Positions 53,901 to 62,716 of a stretch of DNA of 64,000 nt are shown here, piece by piece. Each line of letters begins with the position of its first letter. Position 1 is the stretch's first letter. Source of the DNA: an uncultured Saprospiraceae bacterium (GTDB lineage Bacteria > Bacteroidota > Bacteroidia > Chitinophagales > Saprospiraceae); the NCBI GenBank assembly GCA_937981555.1, contig CALJOK010000004.1, positions 62,001-126,000 of the forward strand, in the 5' to 3' direction. Made by a program: the position numbers and the translations under genes. The notes beneath the pieces are model-generated. The model was not told the origin of the DNA. It searched no databases and saw only the letters and a list, made by a program, of their open reading frames with translations.

Positions 53901-55152
53901 TCATCCTTCGAACCTTATCGGTTTTTGGAGTAAACGGTTTTTTGTAATTATATTGTTAGGGATTTTTTGCATTAATTTTTCCAACGCACAAATCAGAAAA
54001 GATTTAGAAGATCGTCGCCGAAAATTAATTAAAGATATCCAACTAACTTCTAAACTTTTAAATAAAACCACCAAGACAAAAGCGGCAGCACTAGACCGTT
54101 ACATAGCTCTTCGAAAACAAATTCAACAACGAGAATTATTAGTCTCAACTCTTAGAAAAGAAATCGAGATTACTGACCTAAGTATGAATCGAGCTTCTGA
54201 TGTAGTAGAATCGCTGACCGATGATATTGGTCGATTGGAAAAAGAATATGGCGAGCTTTTGAGACAAGCCTATCGAAGAAAAAAAAATAGTAGTGACCTC
54301 GGATTTATTTTCTCAGCAGAAAGTATCAATCAAGGTTTTCATCGTTGGCAATATTTAAAACAATATGATGAGTATCGAAAAAAACAAGCTCATCTCATTC
54401 TTGAAACTAAAGAAACGCTAACCATAAAGAAAACACAACTACAAGAAACTAAAATAGAAAAAGAAGGGTTAATTGTTTCAGTTGAAACACAAGCTAATAT
54501 TTTGAGTGCAGAACTGGGAGATAAATCTAAGTTACTCCGAACACTTCGAAAAGATGAAAAACATCTCAAAAGTCAGTTACGAAAAAAACGGACTGATCAT
54601 GAAGGCCTCAACAAAGCCATCGAAAAAGCTATCAGGAAAGATATGGCTGCTCGTCGAAAAAATGAACGAGATAATAAAATCAACAAAAGGGATGTAAATA
54701 AAAAACCTCAAAAAGATAATGTCAATGCACTAAAAAGGTTGACCGGTGACTTTAGAAATAACCGCGGTCGATTACCTCAACCAGTAAAAGATGGAGTAGT
54801 CACTAGGCGTTTTGGAAAGCAACAACACCCTACACTTCCCAAAGTGCAAATCACCAATAATGGAATAGATATTCGAACGGAGCGAAATGCAAAAGTCTTT
54901 GCTGTTTTTGAAGGAAAAGTAGTAAGTAAACAATTCATTCCAGGTTATCAAAATATGTTGATTATTCAACATGGAGAATACTACACCGTTTATTCTAATT
55001 TAGGAGAAGTGTTTGTTAAAAAAGGAGATCAAGTAGGTACTATGGAAAATATCGGAACTGTCGCAATAGATCGAAAAACAAATGTTTCAGAAGTTCATTT
55101 TGAAGTCTGGCGAGATAAGGCTAGATTGAACCCTGAGGATTGGGTGAGGTAA
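53866..55152 (+). CDS. EnvC-like coiled-coil protein with degenerate LytM (M23) domain (428 aa)
   Basis: Signal peptide (hydrophobic FFVIILLGIFCINFSNAQ, about 25-42), a long coiled coil (about 45-280, Lys/Glu/Leu/Arg-rich), then a LytM-like domain (about 310-428). In the LytM domain the first zinc ligand His is Asn (NNGIDIRT) and the HxH-type site near the end is YSNL rather than YAHL, so it probably cannot cut peptidoglycan. It resembles EnvC, which activates amidases during cell separation. The only in-frame start is TTG 53866, overlapping the DUF4292 gene by 35 bp. Expected in the periplasm at division sites. Confidence 0.88.
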   Translation: MKFQKDIKKWINHPSNLIGFWSKRFFVIILLGIFCINFSNAQIRKDLEDRRRKLIKDIQLTSKLLNKTTKTKAAALDRYIALRKQIQQRELLVSTLRKEIEITDLSMNRASDVVESLTDDIGRLEKEYGELLRQAYRRKKNSSDLGFIFSAESINQGFHRWQYLKQYDEYRKKQAHLILETKETLTIKKTQLQETKIEKEGLIVSVETQANILSAELGDKSKLLRTLRKDEKHLKSQLRKKRTDHEGLNKAIEKAIRKDMAARRKNERDNKINKRDVNKKPQKDNVNALKRLTGDFRNNRGRLPQPVKDGVVTRRFGKQQHPTLPKVQITNNGIDIRTERNAKVFAVFEGKVVSKQFIPGYQNMLIIQHGEYYTVYSNLGEVFVKKGDQVGTMENIGTVAIDRKTNVSEVHFEVWRDKARLNPEDWVR

Positions 55153-55224
55153 AATGGCTCCCCTCAAGAAGTTCATTTTTCCTCAAAAAAATAAAAATTA
55201 CGTAGAAGTAAATAAATCGAATAG

Positions 55225-56484
55225 ATGAGAAATAAAAGCAACTTACCAAGAAAAGGTAACACTACACAAACTAACAACGAATGGAATTTAGGTGAAAAAC
55301 CTAAAACGGGTCTAAGGAAAGAAACCGAGTACGCTGTCATTGTTGGGGTAATAACTCAAGATCAAACAGAGGATCAAGTCAAAGAATATTTGGATGAATT
55401 AGAATTTTTAGCCCTTACCGCAGGTGCTGTGACTAAAAAAAGATTTACCCAAAAAATGCAAACTCCTGATCGTCGAACTTTTGTTGGTTCTGGAAAAATC
55501 GAAGAAATCCGACAGTATGTTGAGAACAATGAAGATATCGGCTTAGTTATTTTTGATGATGATCTATCAGGAAAACAAGCAAGTATTTTAGAAGAAATAC
55601 TCAAAGTGAAATTAGTAGATCGAAGTACTTTAATTCTTGATATCTTCGCTAGTCGAGCACAAACTGCTCAAGCTAAAACTCAAGTCGAATTGGCCCAAAT
55701 GCAATACATGCTTCCACGACTTCGAGGACTTTGGACTCACTTGGAAAGACAGCGTGGAGGTATCGGAATGCGTGGACCGGGGGAAAAAGAAATTGAAACA
55801 GATAGACGGATTGTACGAGACAAAATTTCTTTGTTAAAAAAACAATTAGAAAAAATAGATCAACAAAATACCACTCAACGGAAGCAACGAAGCAGACAAG
55901 TTCGTGTCTCTTTAGTTGGTTATACCAATGTTGGAAAATCAACTTTGATGAATGTGTTGAGTAAATCTGACGTCTTTGCAGAAGACAAATTATTTGCAAC
56001 ATTAGATACGACCGTTCGAAAAGTTGTGTTAAACCGAATGCCGTTTTTGTTATCCGACACAGTTGGATTTATCCGAAAGTTACCGCATCATTTGGTCGAG
56101 AGTTTTAAATCAACATTGGACGAAGTTCGAGAAAGTGATATTTTGATTCATGTAGTGGACATTGCACATCCATATTTTGAAGATCAATTACGTACGGTAA
56201 ATAATACGCTAAAAGAATTAGGTGCCTTGGAAAAACCAACCATTCTAGTTTTTAATAAAATAGATTTGTACCGCGAACGATATTTTGATGATCTCGTAGA
56301 TGATGCAACCAAAGTTGAAATTGTTACAGAATTAAAATCTCGATTGAAAAATGAATTCGATCATGTGAACATTTTTATCTCTGCAAAGACAAAAGAAAAT
56401 GTGAATGACTTTCGAGATCTCCTAGAGATAAAAGTAAAAGAATTTTATGCAGTTCGTTATCCACACCAAGTGAAACATTGGTAA
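55225..56484 (+). CDS. hflX: Ribosome-associated GTPase HflX (419 aa)
   Basis: GTPase that splits stalled 70S ribosomes under stress. The N-terminal HflX domain (about 30-215) contains FVGSGKIEEIR, VIFDDDLSGKQ, ILDIFASRAQT and RGPGEKEIETDRR. The G domain has G1 GYTNVGKST (about 232-240), G3 DTVGFIRKLPH and G4 NKID, with a C-terminal LLEIKVKEFY segment. All nucleotide-binding motifs are intact and length is normal. ATG start, 72 bp after the EnvC-like gene. Confidence 0.97.
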   Translation: MRNKSNLPRKGNTTQTNNEWNLGEKPKTGLRKETEYAVIVGVITQDQTEDQVKEYLDELEFLALTAGAVTKKRFTQKMQTPDRRTFVGSGKIEEIRQYVENNEDIGLVIFDDDLSGKQASILEEILKVKLVDRSTLILDIFASRAQTAQAKTQVELAQMQYMLPRLRGLWTHLERQRGGIGMRGPGEKEIETDRRIVRDKISLLKKQLEKIDQQNTTQRKQRSRQVRVSLVGYTNVGKSTLMNVLSKSDVFAEDKLFATLDTTVRKVVLNRMPFLLSDTVGFIRKLPHHLVESFKSTLDEVRESDILIHVVDIAHPYFEDQLRTVNNTLKELGALEKPTILVFNKIDLYRERYFDDLVDDATKVEIVTELKSRLKNEFDHVNIFISAKTKENVNDFRDLLEIKVKEFYAVRYPHQVKHW

Positions 56485-56650
56485 GTGAAATTTCGTCTAA
56501 CTAAAGTTCATTTTACATTTTGTTTTTTATACATTTAACAAAGAATTGAAACCCCAAAGGATAGGAAAACGACAAACGGATCATTTATTATTATTTTAAT
56601 TTTAATTTTAGTGAATCGTTTTTTCCTCATTAATAACATATACATTTTCT

Positions 56651-57751
56651 ATGGACACTATCCTTAGCAAATATGCTAACTTGTTGGTCAAGTATTGCTT
56701 AGAATTAAAAAGAGGAGATCAACTCTTTGTGCAAACTACAACATTAGCCGAACCTTTAGTTCGAGAAGTATACAGAGCTGCCACTCGTGCAGGTGCTCAC
56801 ATGGAAGTCAATATGGAATTCCGAGAGCAAAGTCGAATTTTTTTCGAAGAAGCTAAAGGAGAACAACTTAAACGAGTTTCTCCTTTTTATAAAAGAGCTG
56901 TAGAAAAATTTGATGCCTACCTTTATATCCGCGCTCCATTTAATTTAATGGAAAATCAAAATGTGGATTCCAAAAAAGTCAAGATTAAAAAAGATGCTCA
57001 CGCAAGTGTTTCCAAAACTTATTTTAAAAGAACGGGAACTCGTGATCTTCGGCGCAACTTGTGTCAGTATCCTACCATGGCTGCTGCTCAAAATGCTGGC
57101 ATGTCATTAGAAGAATATGAAAATTTTGTTTTTGGCGCTTGTCATTTATTTAAAGATGATCCAAAAGCAGAGTGGTTGAAAGTTCGAAAATTTCAAAAAA
57201 AGATTGTCGACGTTTTAAACAAGAGAGAAAAAGTACAATACAAGGGAGATGGAATTGATATTAGTTTTTCTACAAAAGGAAGAACCTGGATCAACTCAGA
57301 TGGACAAACTAATATGCCATCAGGTGAAGTATATACTTCACCAGTAGAAAATTCAGTTAATGGAGTAGTTAATTTTTCTTACCCAGCAGTTTACATGGGA
57401 CATGAAGTTGAAGGCGTTACACTTTGGGTAAAAGATGGACTTATCGAAAAATGGGAAGCTAAACGAGGCCAAGCATTTTTGAATAAAATATTTAAAATGA
57501 AAGGTACCCGAAACTTTGGCGAAGCAGCCATCGGGACAAATTATAATATCAATAAATTTACTAAGAATATCTTATTTGATGAAAAAATAGGAGGCACCAT
57601 CCATATGGCTATCGGACAATCTTATGGTCAATGTGGTGGAAAAAATGTTTCTCCAATTCATTGGGATATGATTGGAAATATGAAGAATGGAGGAGAGATT
57701 TTTGCTGATGATGAAAAAATTTATGATAGCGGAAAATTTTTATTTATGTAA
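56651..57751 (+). CDS. M29-family aminopeptidase (366 aa)
   Basis: Metallo-aminopeptidase of the AmpS/PepS/AMP-T type, releasing N-terminal residues from peptides in the cytoplasm. The N-terminal domain (1-150) has LELKRGDQLFVQTTTLAEPL and RAATRAGAHMEV. The catalytic domain has the conserved SDGQTNMPSGEVYTSPVENS, VEGVTLWVKDG, a metal-binding EAAIGTNYNI segment, and GGTIHMAIGQSY with a HWDMI ending. Length is slightly short against ~400 for the family, with no frameshift visible. It stands alone, with ~165-bp gaps on both sides. ATG start. Confidence 0.93.
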   Translation: MDTILSKYANLLVKYCLELKRGDQLFVQTTTLAEPLVREVYRAATRAGAHMEVNMEFREQSRIFFEEAKGEQLKRVSPFYKRAVEKFDAYLYIRAPFNLMENQNVDSKKVKIKKDAHASVSKTYFKRTGTRDLRRNLCQYPTMAAAQNAGMSLEEYENFVFGACHLFKDDPKAEWLKVRKFQKKIVDVLNKREKVQYKGDGIDISFSTKGRTWINSDGQTNMPSGEVYTSPVENSVNGVVNFSYPAVYMGHEVEGVTLWVKDGLIEKWEAKRGQAFLNKIFKMKGTRNFGEAAIGTNYNINKFTKNILFDEKIGGTIHMAIGQSYGQCGGKNVSPIHWDMIGNMKNGGEIFADDEKIYDSGKFLFM

Positions 57752-57893
57752 AAATGATTTAAAATGCGTGAATAAATATAAAACAAGCGTAGTTAAATCA
57801 ACGAATACTAATTTTACTCATATTATTTTGATACATTTTCACGATTAAACCGAATAAAACCGAAAGAAAAAAGAAAAAACCACTTGAAAGTAT

Positions 57894-57901
57894 TATTTTT
57901 G
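57894..57901 (+). promoter_or_regulatory. Candidate -7 element for the 57928 gene
   Basis: TATTTTTG matches TAnnTTTG and lies 27 bp before the GTG start at 57928. No clear -33 element was seen. Confidence 0.35.
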
Positions 57902-57927
57902 CACCACTTATTATTAAATAGAAAACC

Positions 57928-58677
57928 GTGAATCAGAACATCGCATTTTTAGAATTAAAATTTGGAAATATCTACGGAGGACCTCCAAATTTTTACGCCA
58001 TCCATGAAGTGGCATTGTTGGTATTTGAACCACAAACAAAAAGAATCTTTTTAGAAAGTATGACTGTTGCTGTCGATGTAGACATAGTAACGGTTACTGC
58101 CAAAACAAACGAATTGGGTAATACCATTGACCGTGTCAAAGACGTAGTCAATATGAAGACCAAAAGAATTCGAGAGTTTGACGAAACTTACCAAATCTTT
58201 GATCGCCAATTGGACGATGCATTTGGTCAATTGCGTCCTGCTCAACGATGGATTAGAGCGTTCTTTGGCAAGTGCTTCCAGAAATATAGAATCACAGATA
58301 TCGTTACTTTTGATGGTCGAAGAGATTTATTCCTTTGTGAAAAATCGCGTGTACGGTTTGATCGAATTAATATCATTGATTTGCAAAAAGATATCATCAA
58401 AGAAACTAACTATTTATTCTCATTGAATAAATTGGCAGTTGTGATTGGATTTGATATTGCAAGTAGTATGCTTCGATCAAATAACGAAGAATATTGGATG
58501 CACCCAATTGCAGCTCGACAAGTTATACCTCGATCAGCTTCATTTGATGCAGCAAGATTATTGATGGTATTCCAAGAGTTCCACAATCACAGAGATGACT
58601 TCTTAATGAAAGCAGCTTTGTTGTTGAATAAAATTGAAATGCAAAAAGCAAAAGAAGCAGAATCTAAAGAAAGCTAG
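57928..58677 (+). CDS. Conserved hypothetical protein, possibly a diverged RNase H-fold exonuclease (249 aa)
   Basis: Not firmly recognised. The order of segments is reminiscent of DnaQ-like exonucleases: AFLELKFGN (where an active enzyme would have D-x-E), IHEVALLVFEPQTKRIF, a middle helical region, IVTFDGRRDLFL (like the HN-x-F-D motif), and a C-terminal FHNHRDDFLMKAALLLNKI (like H-x4-D). The acidic catalytic set is incomplete, so a structural or inactive homologue is as likely as a nuclease. No signal peptide. The start is GTG 57928; a terminator follows. Confidence applies to the gene, not the fold guess. Confidence 0.82.
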   Translation: MNQNIAFLELKFGNIYGGPPNFYAIHEVALLVFEPQTKRIFLESMTVAVDVDIVTVTAKTNELGNTIDRVKDVVNMKTKRIREFDETYQIFDRQLDDAFGQLRPAQRWIRAFFGKCFQKYRITDIVTFDGRRDLFLCEKSRVRFDRINIIDLQKDIIKETNYLFSLNKLAVVIGFDIASSMLRSNNEEYWMHPIAARQVIPRSASFDAARLLMVFQEFHNHRDDFLMKAALLLNKIEMQKAKEAESKES

Positions 58678-58698
58678 TTTTGTTTCTTCGAAAAATAT

Positions 58699-58737
58699 AA
58701 AAGGACTTGTTGGTTATAACTGACAAGTCCTTTTTAG
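58699..58737 (+). terminator. Intrinsic terminator after the 57928 gene
   Basis: AAAAGGACTTGT (58699-58710) and ACAAGTCCTTTT (58723-58734) form a 12-bp perfect stem with a 12-nt loop, ending in T5. Confidence 0.88.
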
Positions 58738-58942
58738 TTTGTATGTATTTAAATTTCAGATTACAAGCGAATATTCACCAGTAACCTCTTTCTATAAAAA
58801 AAAAGAGGTTCTAAATTATTTACAAAAGGAAGAAATTGAAACAACTAGAGGAGACAATGCAGCGTTTGTCGAGTTTTAATAATGATAATTTGTAAACTCT
58901 AAATAAAAATCTCATCTTCGTTTCATAAAACAAGTTTAATAG

Positions 58943-59500
58943 ATGAAAAAAATTGAATTCTTTAAAGAGAGTATAAAAAATATAAAATCTATTGGAACCA
59001 TCACTAGAAGTTCCAAATATCTCTGTAAAGGGATGATAAAACCTGTAGATTTTGATAAAGCGGATGTTATAGTAGAACTTGGAGCAGGCGACGGAGTAAT
59101 TACGGAACATATTCTCAGACACATGAAAAAGGATGCTAAATTGCTTTCTTTTGAAGTCAATGAAAAATTCTGTGAGCAGATGCGAAAAATAAAAGATGAT
59201 CGCTTAATTATCGTAGAAGATTCTGCAGAGAAATTAGGAGAATATTTAGCGAAAAATAATTTAGGCAAAGCCGATTATGTCATTTCTGCTTTACCTTATG
59301 TTTCTTTTCCAGAAGAATTAGCGTTGAGTATTATCCGAACAAGTAAAGAACACATGAAAGATAATGCACTTTATATTCAAGTTCATTATTCCTTGTTGAC
59401 AAAGAAATTTTACCAAACTATTTTTGGAAATGTTGACGTAAGTTTTGTTCCATTGAACATTCCGCCAGCATTTGTTTTGGTGAGTGAGAAAGTGTCTTGA
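58943..59500 (+). CDS. SAM-dependent methyltransferase, phospholipid N-methyltransferase-like (185 aa)
   Basis: Rossmann-fold methyltransferase. Motif I is VELGAGDGVIT (about 44-54), with FEVNEKFCEQM as the acidic strand-2 motif, and VEDSAEKLGEYL and ADYVISALPYVSFPEE as motif IV. The N-terminus SIGTITRSSKYLCKGMIKPV resembles the family of phosphatidylethanolamine N-methyltransferases and KsgA-like enzymes. The short length and SALPY motif favour the phospholipid methyltransferase group. The actual substrate is uncertain. ATG start; a 42-nt palindrome lies after it. Confidence 0.87.
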   Translation: MKKIEFFKESIKNIKSIGTITRSSKYLCKGMIKPVDFDKADVIVELGAGDGVITEHILRHMKKDAKLLSFEVNEKFCEQMRKIKDDRLIIVEDSAEKLGEYLAKNNLGKADYVISALPYVSFPEELALSIIRTSKEHMKDNALYIQVHYSLLTKKFYQTIFGNVDVSFVPLNIPPAFVLVSEKVS

Positions 59501-59548
59501 AGATAACCTACCACTTCTAAAAACAATCATTTAATTGTTTTCACTTTT

Positions 59549-59590
59549 AAAATGAGGTACATTAATAATATTATTAATGTACCTCATTTT
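59549..59590. repeat. 42-nt perfect palindrome ending 6 bp before the next start codon
   Basis: AAAATGAGGTACATTAATAAT (59549-59569) is followed directly by its exact complement (59570-59590), and then TATTTT-ATG of the next gene. It can terminate transcription from the methyltransferase gene, although T-rich sequence after it is interrupted, and in an mRNA reaching the next gene it would press close to the start codon and could restrict translation. Confidence 0.8.
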
Positions 59591-59596
59591 TATTTT

Positions 59597-60154
59597 ATGA
59601 AAAAAAAAATACCTTTTCTCCATATCATTCTTTTAGCTATTTGTATTCTTCTGACTGGAAATATCAATGCTCAAGTTGATAAAAAGCAACCCGAAAATGT
59701 TTCTCCAGATGGAATGAATAATAAAAAAATGGAAGCCATTTTCAAATCAGAAACTGACGAGTTAGAAGGTCAATTGGGTAATTGGCAAATGATGTATGGT
59801 GGTTCATTGATTTTAGTTTTGACTGATGAAAAAAATAATCGGATGAGAATTTTTACACCAGTTGTAGATAAAACAAAATTAAAAGAAGGGCAATTGGAAA
59901 AAATGTTAGAAGCTAATTTCCATTCAGCTTTGGATTCAAAGTATAGTTTATACAATGGTTATGTGGTTAGTATTTTTACGCATCCTTTGAAAGAATTAGG
60001 AAAAGATCAATTGATTGATGCAATGCGTCAAGTCGTAGTTTTGTCCCGAACTTTTGGAGATTCTTATTCGAGTACAGAATTAATTTTTGGAGGAGGAACA
60101 GAGAAAGAAGGTGAGGAAAAAGAAAAACCGAAGAAGAAGTTAAAGAAGATGTGA
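59597..60154 (+). CDS. Exported hypothetical protein (185 aa)
   Basis: A signal peptide (MKKKIPFLHIILLAICILLT, ending INAQ) is followed by a 150-residue domain with GNWQMMYGGSLILVLTDEKN, MRIFTPVVDK, a helical LKEGQLEKMLEANFHSAL and SRTFGDSYSSTELIFGGG. It ends in a Lys/Glu-rich tail. The mix of a beta-sheet and amphipathic helix recalls small periplasmic substrate-binding or chaperone folds, but the family is not recognised. ATG 59597 directly after the palindrome gives the signal peptide; a 15-codon upstream extension through the palindrome is open but unlikely. Confidence 0.78.
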   Translation: MKKKIPFLHIILLAICILLTGNINAQVDKKQPENVSPDGMNNKKMEAIFKSETDELEGQLGNWQMMYGGSLILVLTDEKNNRMRIFTPVVDKTKLKEGQLEKMLEANFHSALDSKYSLYNGYVVSIFTHPLKELGKDQLIDAMRQVVVLSRTFGDSYSSTELIFGGGTEKEGEEKEKPKKKLKKM

Positions 60155-60160
60155 GGTGAA

Positions 60161-60550
60161 TCACAAGTTTAAGTTAAACTCATTATTCCCGATCAATCCT
60201 ATAATTTTAGTAGATTTTTTTTCCAAATGATTTAAAAATTGGTTGACAAAATTATTGTTGATCTCCTTATTCTTTATATTACAACAAATGCCAAGATTAA
60301 AAATCGGTTGATTGAAATTCAGAAATTTCGGTTCTATTTTTTCAATAATAAAATCATCAATCATTTCGTCTAAATCTGCTTTCTTGATACTAATTGTAAA
60401 TGGCGCCTCATTAAAATATACTTCCCAATGATTTCCTTTTCTAGTTCGAGTTAAATTTCCATTCGTAATCTCATCAAGAATTAAATCAACATCTATTGAT
60501 AACAACAGATTATTTTCCTTCGGAATATAGCAAGTCAAGCAAGGTCCCAT
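60161..60550 (-). CDS. Hypothetical protein (129 aa), downstream of the SWIM gene
   Basis: Not recognised. It starts MGPCLTCYIPKENN, then alternates predicted strands and helices (LLSIDVDLILDEI, NHWEVYFNEAPFTISIKKAD, LDEMIDDFIIEKIE). It contains CC near residue 92 and ends NEFNLNL. No signal peptide or membrane helix. It lies 11 bp downstream of the SWIM-domain gene on the same strand, so the two are likely co-translated and may work together. Its low G+C and small size make the annotation less sure than its neighbours. Confidence 0.65.
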   Translation of the reverse strand: MGPCLTCYIPKENNLLLSIDVDLILDEITNGNLTRTRKGNHWEVYFNEAPFTISIKKADLDEMIDDFIIEKIEPKFLNFNQPIFNLGICCNIKNKEINNNFVNQFLNHLEKKSTKIIGLIGNNEFNLNL

Positions 60551-60561
60551 AATTTTCTATT

Positions 60562-61875
60562 TTAAAATGCAATCAACCTCCCTTCACTCTCCGCACTCAA
60601 AGGAATAAAAATATCCCCCGTCCATTCTCCAAAAATCTTAATAGGATAACCGCCACTCATCGCTAATAATTTCCACCCATTTTGATCTTGATTTAAAACT
60701 TCCAGCTGATGATTGTTTTTATCTAAAATAAATAATTGATTTTTCTTTTTGACAGGCGTGACATTTTCGAAGCAAGCTGGAAAATCTAAAAGCCAAGGAT
60801 TGGCAAAAAGAGCTTTCGAATAAGCTGCAGTAAATTTTTTAAAATCAGTAAATCCACTTAAAGGTTGCGATTCATTAATTATATCAAAAGGCAATCTCAC
60901 AATTGCTCGAAGAGGAAAAGACGAAGGGTAAAAACAAAGTATACCTTTTAATATACTTCCAGTTGGAAAGTGATTTGGAAATCCTCCTTCACCAAATACA
61001 TAATCTAAAATTAAAGCATGCTGTTTCGTCTTTTGTCCTTGCAACCAAACTCGTCGAAAATTTAATCGATCTTCCACTCCTTCGATTTGTCCCATGACCA
61101 TCCATTCATCAAGAATGCCATCTTGTTCTAAAACTTCATCCTTTTTAATATTGATTCCAGCAACAGAAAGTAACTCTTGTTGAAGTAGAGGAGGTAATTT
61201 TTCTAAATTTTTAAAACCTTTGGCGACCAAATACAAATCAGTCATTTGTGAAAGCATCTTGTCCACCCAATTGATATTCCCTCCTTGAAGGAGCTGCATC
61301 GCTTCGATTTTTTTTCCCAAGCCACCTAACTTAGCATCAACCATTCGAGCAGAGATATCATGCCAGAAATCATAACCTTGTCGCTCCGTCGAAGCCAGTC
61401 CTTGGCGAATAGTATCAGTCAACCAAATTTCCATATCTGCCAAACCAGCTTCCATTTGAAGCAATCTTTTGTTTCTATTTTTTTGTTTCGCAACTTCTCG
61501 TTCATGCTGAATCATCTCTTCCTCTTCAGAAGTTACTTCTTCCGTTTTGCTTGACGTTTTTTTATTGATCCATTCATCAACCCATTCTGGATACTCAGAT
61601 GTAACCTGAACTGAATCTGAATTATTTGATAGAAGTAACATCAAACCGATAGCATGCTTACAAGGTTTTTTGCTCGGACAATTGCATTTAAAGGTAGGTC
61701 CCTTAACATCAATCGCCACCAAATAGTAAGAAGCACCACTACTTTTACATTCTCCCCAAACGGCATTTTCATTGCCTTGGAGGTTCCGCCATTTTCGAAT
61801 AATCGCCAATTCTTGCCCACGTTGCGCAATGCCAGCATCAGGTGAAAAAGAAAGTATTTGTTGAGTTGTCCACAA
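60562..61875 (-). CDS. SWIM zinc-finger protein (437 aa)
   Basis: The N-terminus is WTTQQILSFSPDAGIAQRGQ, followed by a SWIM zinc finger of CxC-xn-CxH form (C64, C66, C72, H74 in CNCPSKKPCKHA), then a helical, Glu/Lys-rich linker and a large alpha/beta region to the end. SWIM domains bind DNA or protein; related bacterial proteins are often encoded beside MoxR-type ATPase and VWA genes, which are not seen here. The start is TTG 61875; an in-frame stop lies shortly upstream and no ATG is available. It is followed 11 bp later by an unknown 129-residue gene. Confidence 0.88.
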   Translation of the reverse strand: MWTTQQILSFSPDAGIAQRGQELAIIRKWRNLQGNENAVWGECKSSGASYYLVAIDVKGPTFKCNCPSKKPCKHAIGLMLLLSNNSDSVQVTSEYPEWVDEWINKKTSSKTEEVTSEEEEMIQHEREVAKQKNRNKRLLQMEAGLADMEIWLTDTIRQGLASTERQGYDFWHDISARMVDAKLGGLGKKIEAMQLLQGGNINWVDKMLSQMTDLYLVAKGFKNLEKLPPLLQQELLSVAGINIKKDEVLEQDGILDEWMVMGQIEGVEDRLNFRRVWLQGQKTKQHALILDYVFGEGGFPNHFPTGSILKGILCFYPSSFPLRAIVRLPFDIINESQPLSGFTDFKKFTAAYSKALFANPWLLDFPACFENVTPVKKKNQLFILDKNNHQLEVLNQDQNGWKLLAMSGGYPIKIFGEWTGDIFIPLSAESEGRLIAF

Positions 61876-61894
61876 AGTGATTTTGTTTTTTTAC

Positions 61895-61942
61895 AAAAAT
61901 AAAAAGAGCGCAACGAATTTAATCCATTGCGCTCTTTTTATT
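61895..61942 (-). terminator. Intrinsic terminator after rnc
   Basis: AAAAAGAGCGCAA (61901-61913) and TTGCGCTCTTTTT (61927-61939) form a 13-bp stem with a 13-nt loop. A-rich sequence on the left gives a U-run on the minus strand, ending rnc transcription ahead of the SWIM gene. Confidence 0.88.
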
Positions 61943-61966
61943 TGAAATATAATTCAAAGCGTATTG

Positions 61967-62716
61967 CTACGCATTGGCATTTTCAGGTTTGACTACTTTA
62001 ATCAAACCAAGTGTTAACATTGCTTTTTCAGAAGCAGTTTGTTCCGCACTCTTCTTATTAAAATCATCAGCCGTAGCTAATTTTTTTCCGTCAATCATTA
62101 CCGCTACTTTGAAGCGATCACGTTTGTCGAATTTGTACTTCGCCAACATTTTGTAGGTAACCACTTGCCCATTTTTTTGGCAATGTTCCAACAATTGACT
62201 TTTGTAATTATCATCGTATTCTTCTAATTCGTGAATGTCAAGATACGATCTCAATATTTTATTGATCACATATCGTTTCGTTCCATTGTATCCACATTCG
62301 AGGTACACCGCACCTACCAATGCTTCGAGTGCATTTCCCAACATTGAACGACTCAAGCGAGTTTGGTTGTATTCATTAAGAATAACATCCAATCCCATTT
62401 TGTCAGCAATTTTGTTGAGAGACTGGCGCTTCACAATTTTGGAGCGCATTTTAGTAAGAAAGCCTTCGTTTTTGTTCGGGTATTTTTTGAAAAGATACTC
62501 CGCCACAATTGTTCCCAATACAGCATCTCCCAGATACTCTAGTCGTTCATTACTAGTGATCGCATTCATTTTATCATTGGAAGCAGACTTGTGGTAAAAG
62601 GCTAATTTAAAGATGGAAAGTTTGGCCGGTGTGAAACCGATCAAGCTTCTCATTTTCCTGGCCAAACCTTTATCATCAGATAGATAAAAGTTGTAAAACC
62701 TAAATAAAAAATTCAA
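61967..62716 (-). CDS. rnc: Ribonuclease III (249 aa)
   Basis: Cuts double-stranded RNA in rRNA processing and mRNA decay. The catalytic domain carries the RNase III signature NERLEYLGDAVLG (about 56-68) with the second acidic site in NALEALVGAVYLE (Glu/Asp). The dsRNA-binding domain (about 175-245) has YKSQLLEHCQKNGQ and a C-terminal KKSAEQTASEKAMLTL. Start is TTG 62716, since an in-frame stop is two codons upstream and the next ATG is 22 codons in. fabF is the upstream neighbour, the usual order (fabF-rnc) in Bacteroidota. Length typical. Confidence 0.96.
   Translation of the reverse strand: MNFLFRFYNFYLSDDKGLARKMRSLIGFTPAKLSIFKLAFYHKSASNDKMNAITSNERLEYLGDAVLGTIVAEYLFKKYPNKNEGFLTKMRSKIVKRQSLNKIADKMGLDVILNEYNQTRLSRSMLGNALEALVGAVYLECGYNGTKRYVINKILRSYLDIHELEEYDDNYKSQLLEHCQKNGQVVTYKMLAKYKFDKRDRFKVAVMIDGKKLATADDFNKKSAEQTASEKAMLTLGLIKVVKPENANA

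Noticed and set aside
58783-58810. AACCTCTTT/AAAGAGGTT hairpin upstream of the methyltransferase as a terminator
   Set aside because: It has a short stem with an A-rich loop and no T-run on either strand, and a good terminator already lies at 58699-58737.
58820-59268. Minus-strand open frames over the methyltransferase 5' end
   Set aside because: They are antisense to a gene with clear SAM-binding motifs and show the Phe/Ile/Ser bias of a shadow frame.
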